Below are positions 63,978 to 64,000 of a stretch of 64,000 bases of DNA, one piece after another. The notes beneath the pieces were generated by a model, which searched no databases, was not told the DNA's origin, and worked only from the letters and a program-made list of their open reading frames with translations. Where the stretch lies: the NCBI GenBank assembly GCA_963920525.1, contig OY986436.1, positions 5,878,501 to 5,942,500 on the forward strand, read 5' to 3'. This DNA comes from Dichetophora obliterata. Taxonomy: Eukaryota > Arthropoda > Insecta > Diptera > Sciomyzidae. The translations under genes and the position numbers were made by a program. Every line of letters begins with the position of its first letter. The first letter of the stretch is position 1.

Positions 63978-64000
63978 TTAGCTGACCCAACAGACGTTGT
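63978..64000 (-). mobile_element. possible Helitron-like end at window edge
   Basis: TTAGCTGACCCAACAGACGT is the inverse of a GGGTCAGCTAA terminus, similar to the GGGTTCAGCTAG end at 306. The element would run off the right edge, so it cannot be confirmed. Confidence 0.3.

Noticed and set aside
1..64000. CRISPR arrays, rRNA genes, bacterial operons
   Set aside because: Tandem repeats here lack unique spacers, no rRNA motif is seen, and gene structure (introns, LINEs, MITEs) is animal.

Overview
This window looks like AT-rich, repeat-packed, non-bacterial DNA from a higher (brachyceran) fly. The case rests on the families present: a mauritiana-subfamily mariner very close in layout to Drosophila Mos1, Ty3/gypsy, jockey/CR1-like and LOA-like LINEs, many MITEs, spliced transposase genes with ~65-nt introns, and a dispersed repeat beginning AGGTTAGGTTAAGGTGGC, which I recall from tephritid and calyptrate flies. 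The species cannot be named from this sequence. I find no complete host protein-coding gene, so the window is probably intergenic or a large intron; nearly every protein-like signal is a mobile element or its remains.

Layout. 1-306: Helitron-like 3' end. 1421-8662: an old hAT element (8-bp TSD GTCATGGG) carrying a 241-bp hAT MITE (TSD TTACTGAA), the C-terminal end of a hAT transposase, and a complete Ty3/gypsy retrotransposon at 2963-8420 (apparently identical 283-bp LTRs, TSD CAAT, one 1551-codon gag-pol ORF). 11166-14594: a truncated mariner, then a hAT element whose spliced transposase pseudogene is split by an internally deleted DD41D mariner. 14892-22000: fragments of three LINEs, two of them carrying small DNA transposons (piggyBac-like with TTAA; Harbinger-like with TTA). 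22085-24893: a near-complete Sola-like DNA transposon (TSD ATTT, two-exon transposase). 27302-30882: a 511-bp inverted duplication around a piggyBac-ended element with a broken CxxC-type gene and a complete, apparently intact mariner. 31004-32698: a Harbinger-like element filled by a dimeric palindromic satellite. 33629-45221: MITEs, a hAT foldback, a mariner pseudogene, a SINE-like and a tRNA-Asp-like unit, separated by low-complexity non-coding DNA. 47737-58740: one old LINE (minus strand) broken by three insertions, one of which is another LINE containing a foldback element with 21-bp repeats, itself containing a third LINE tail. 59767-61551: a second, inverted copy of the 38552 repeat family, split by a Tc1-type MITE. 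63978-64000: another Helitron-like end.

How the pieces relate. Several nests are confirmed because removing an insert plus one target-site copy restores the reading frame of the host element: piggyBac-like in LINE (15249-15764), Harbinger-like in LINE (19040-19276), foldback in LINE (49832-50605), LINE in LINE (50801-55316) and mariner in hAT (12505-13441). Relative ages follow from this: the broken LINEs and hATs are oldest, the MITEs are later, and the gypsy element and the Mos1-like mariner are youngest and may still be functional. All identifications are by eye, without database searches.
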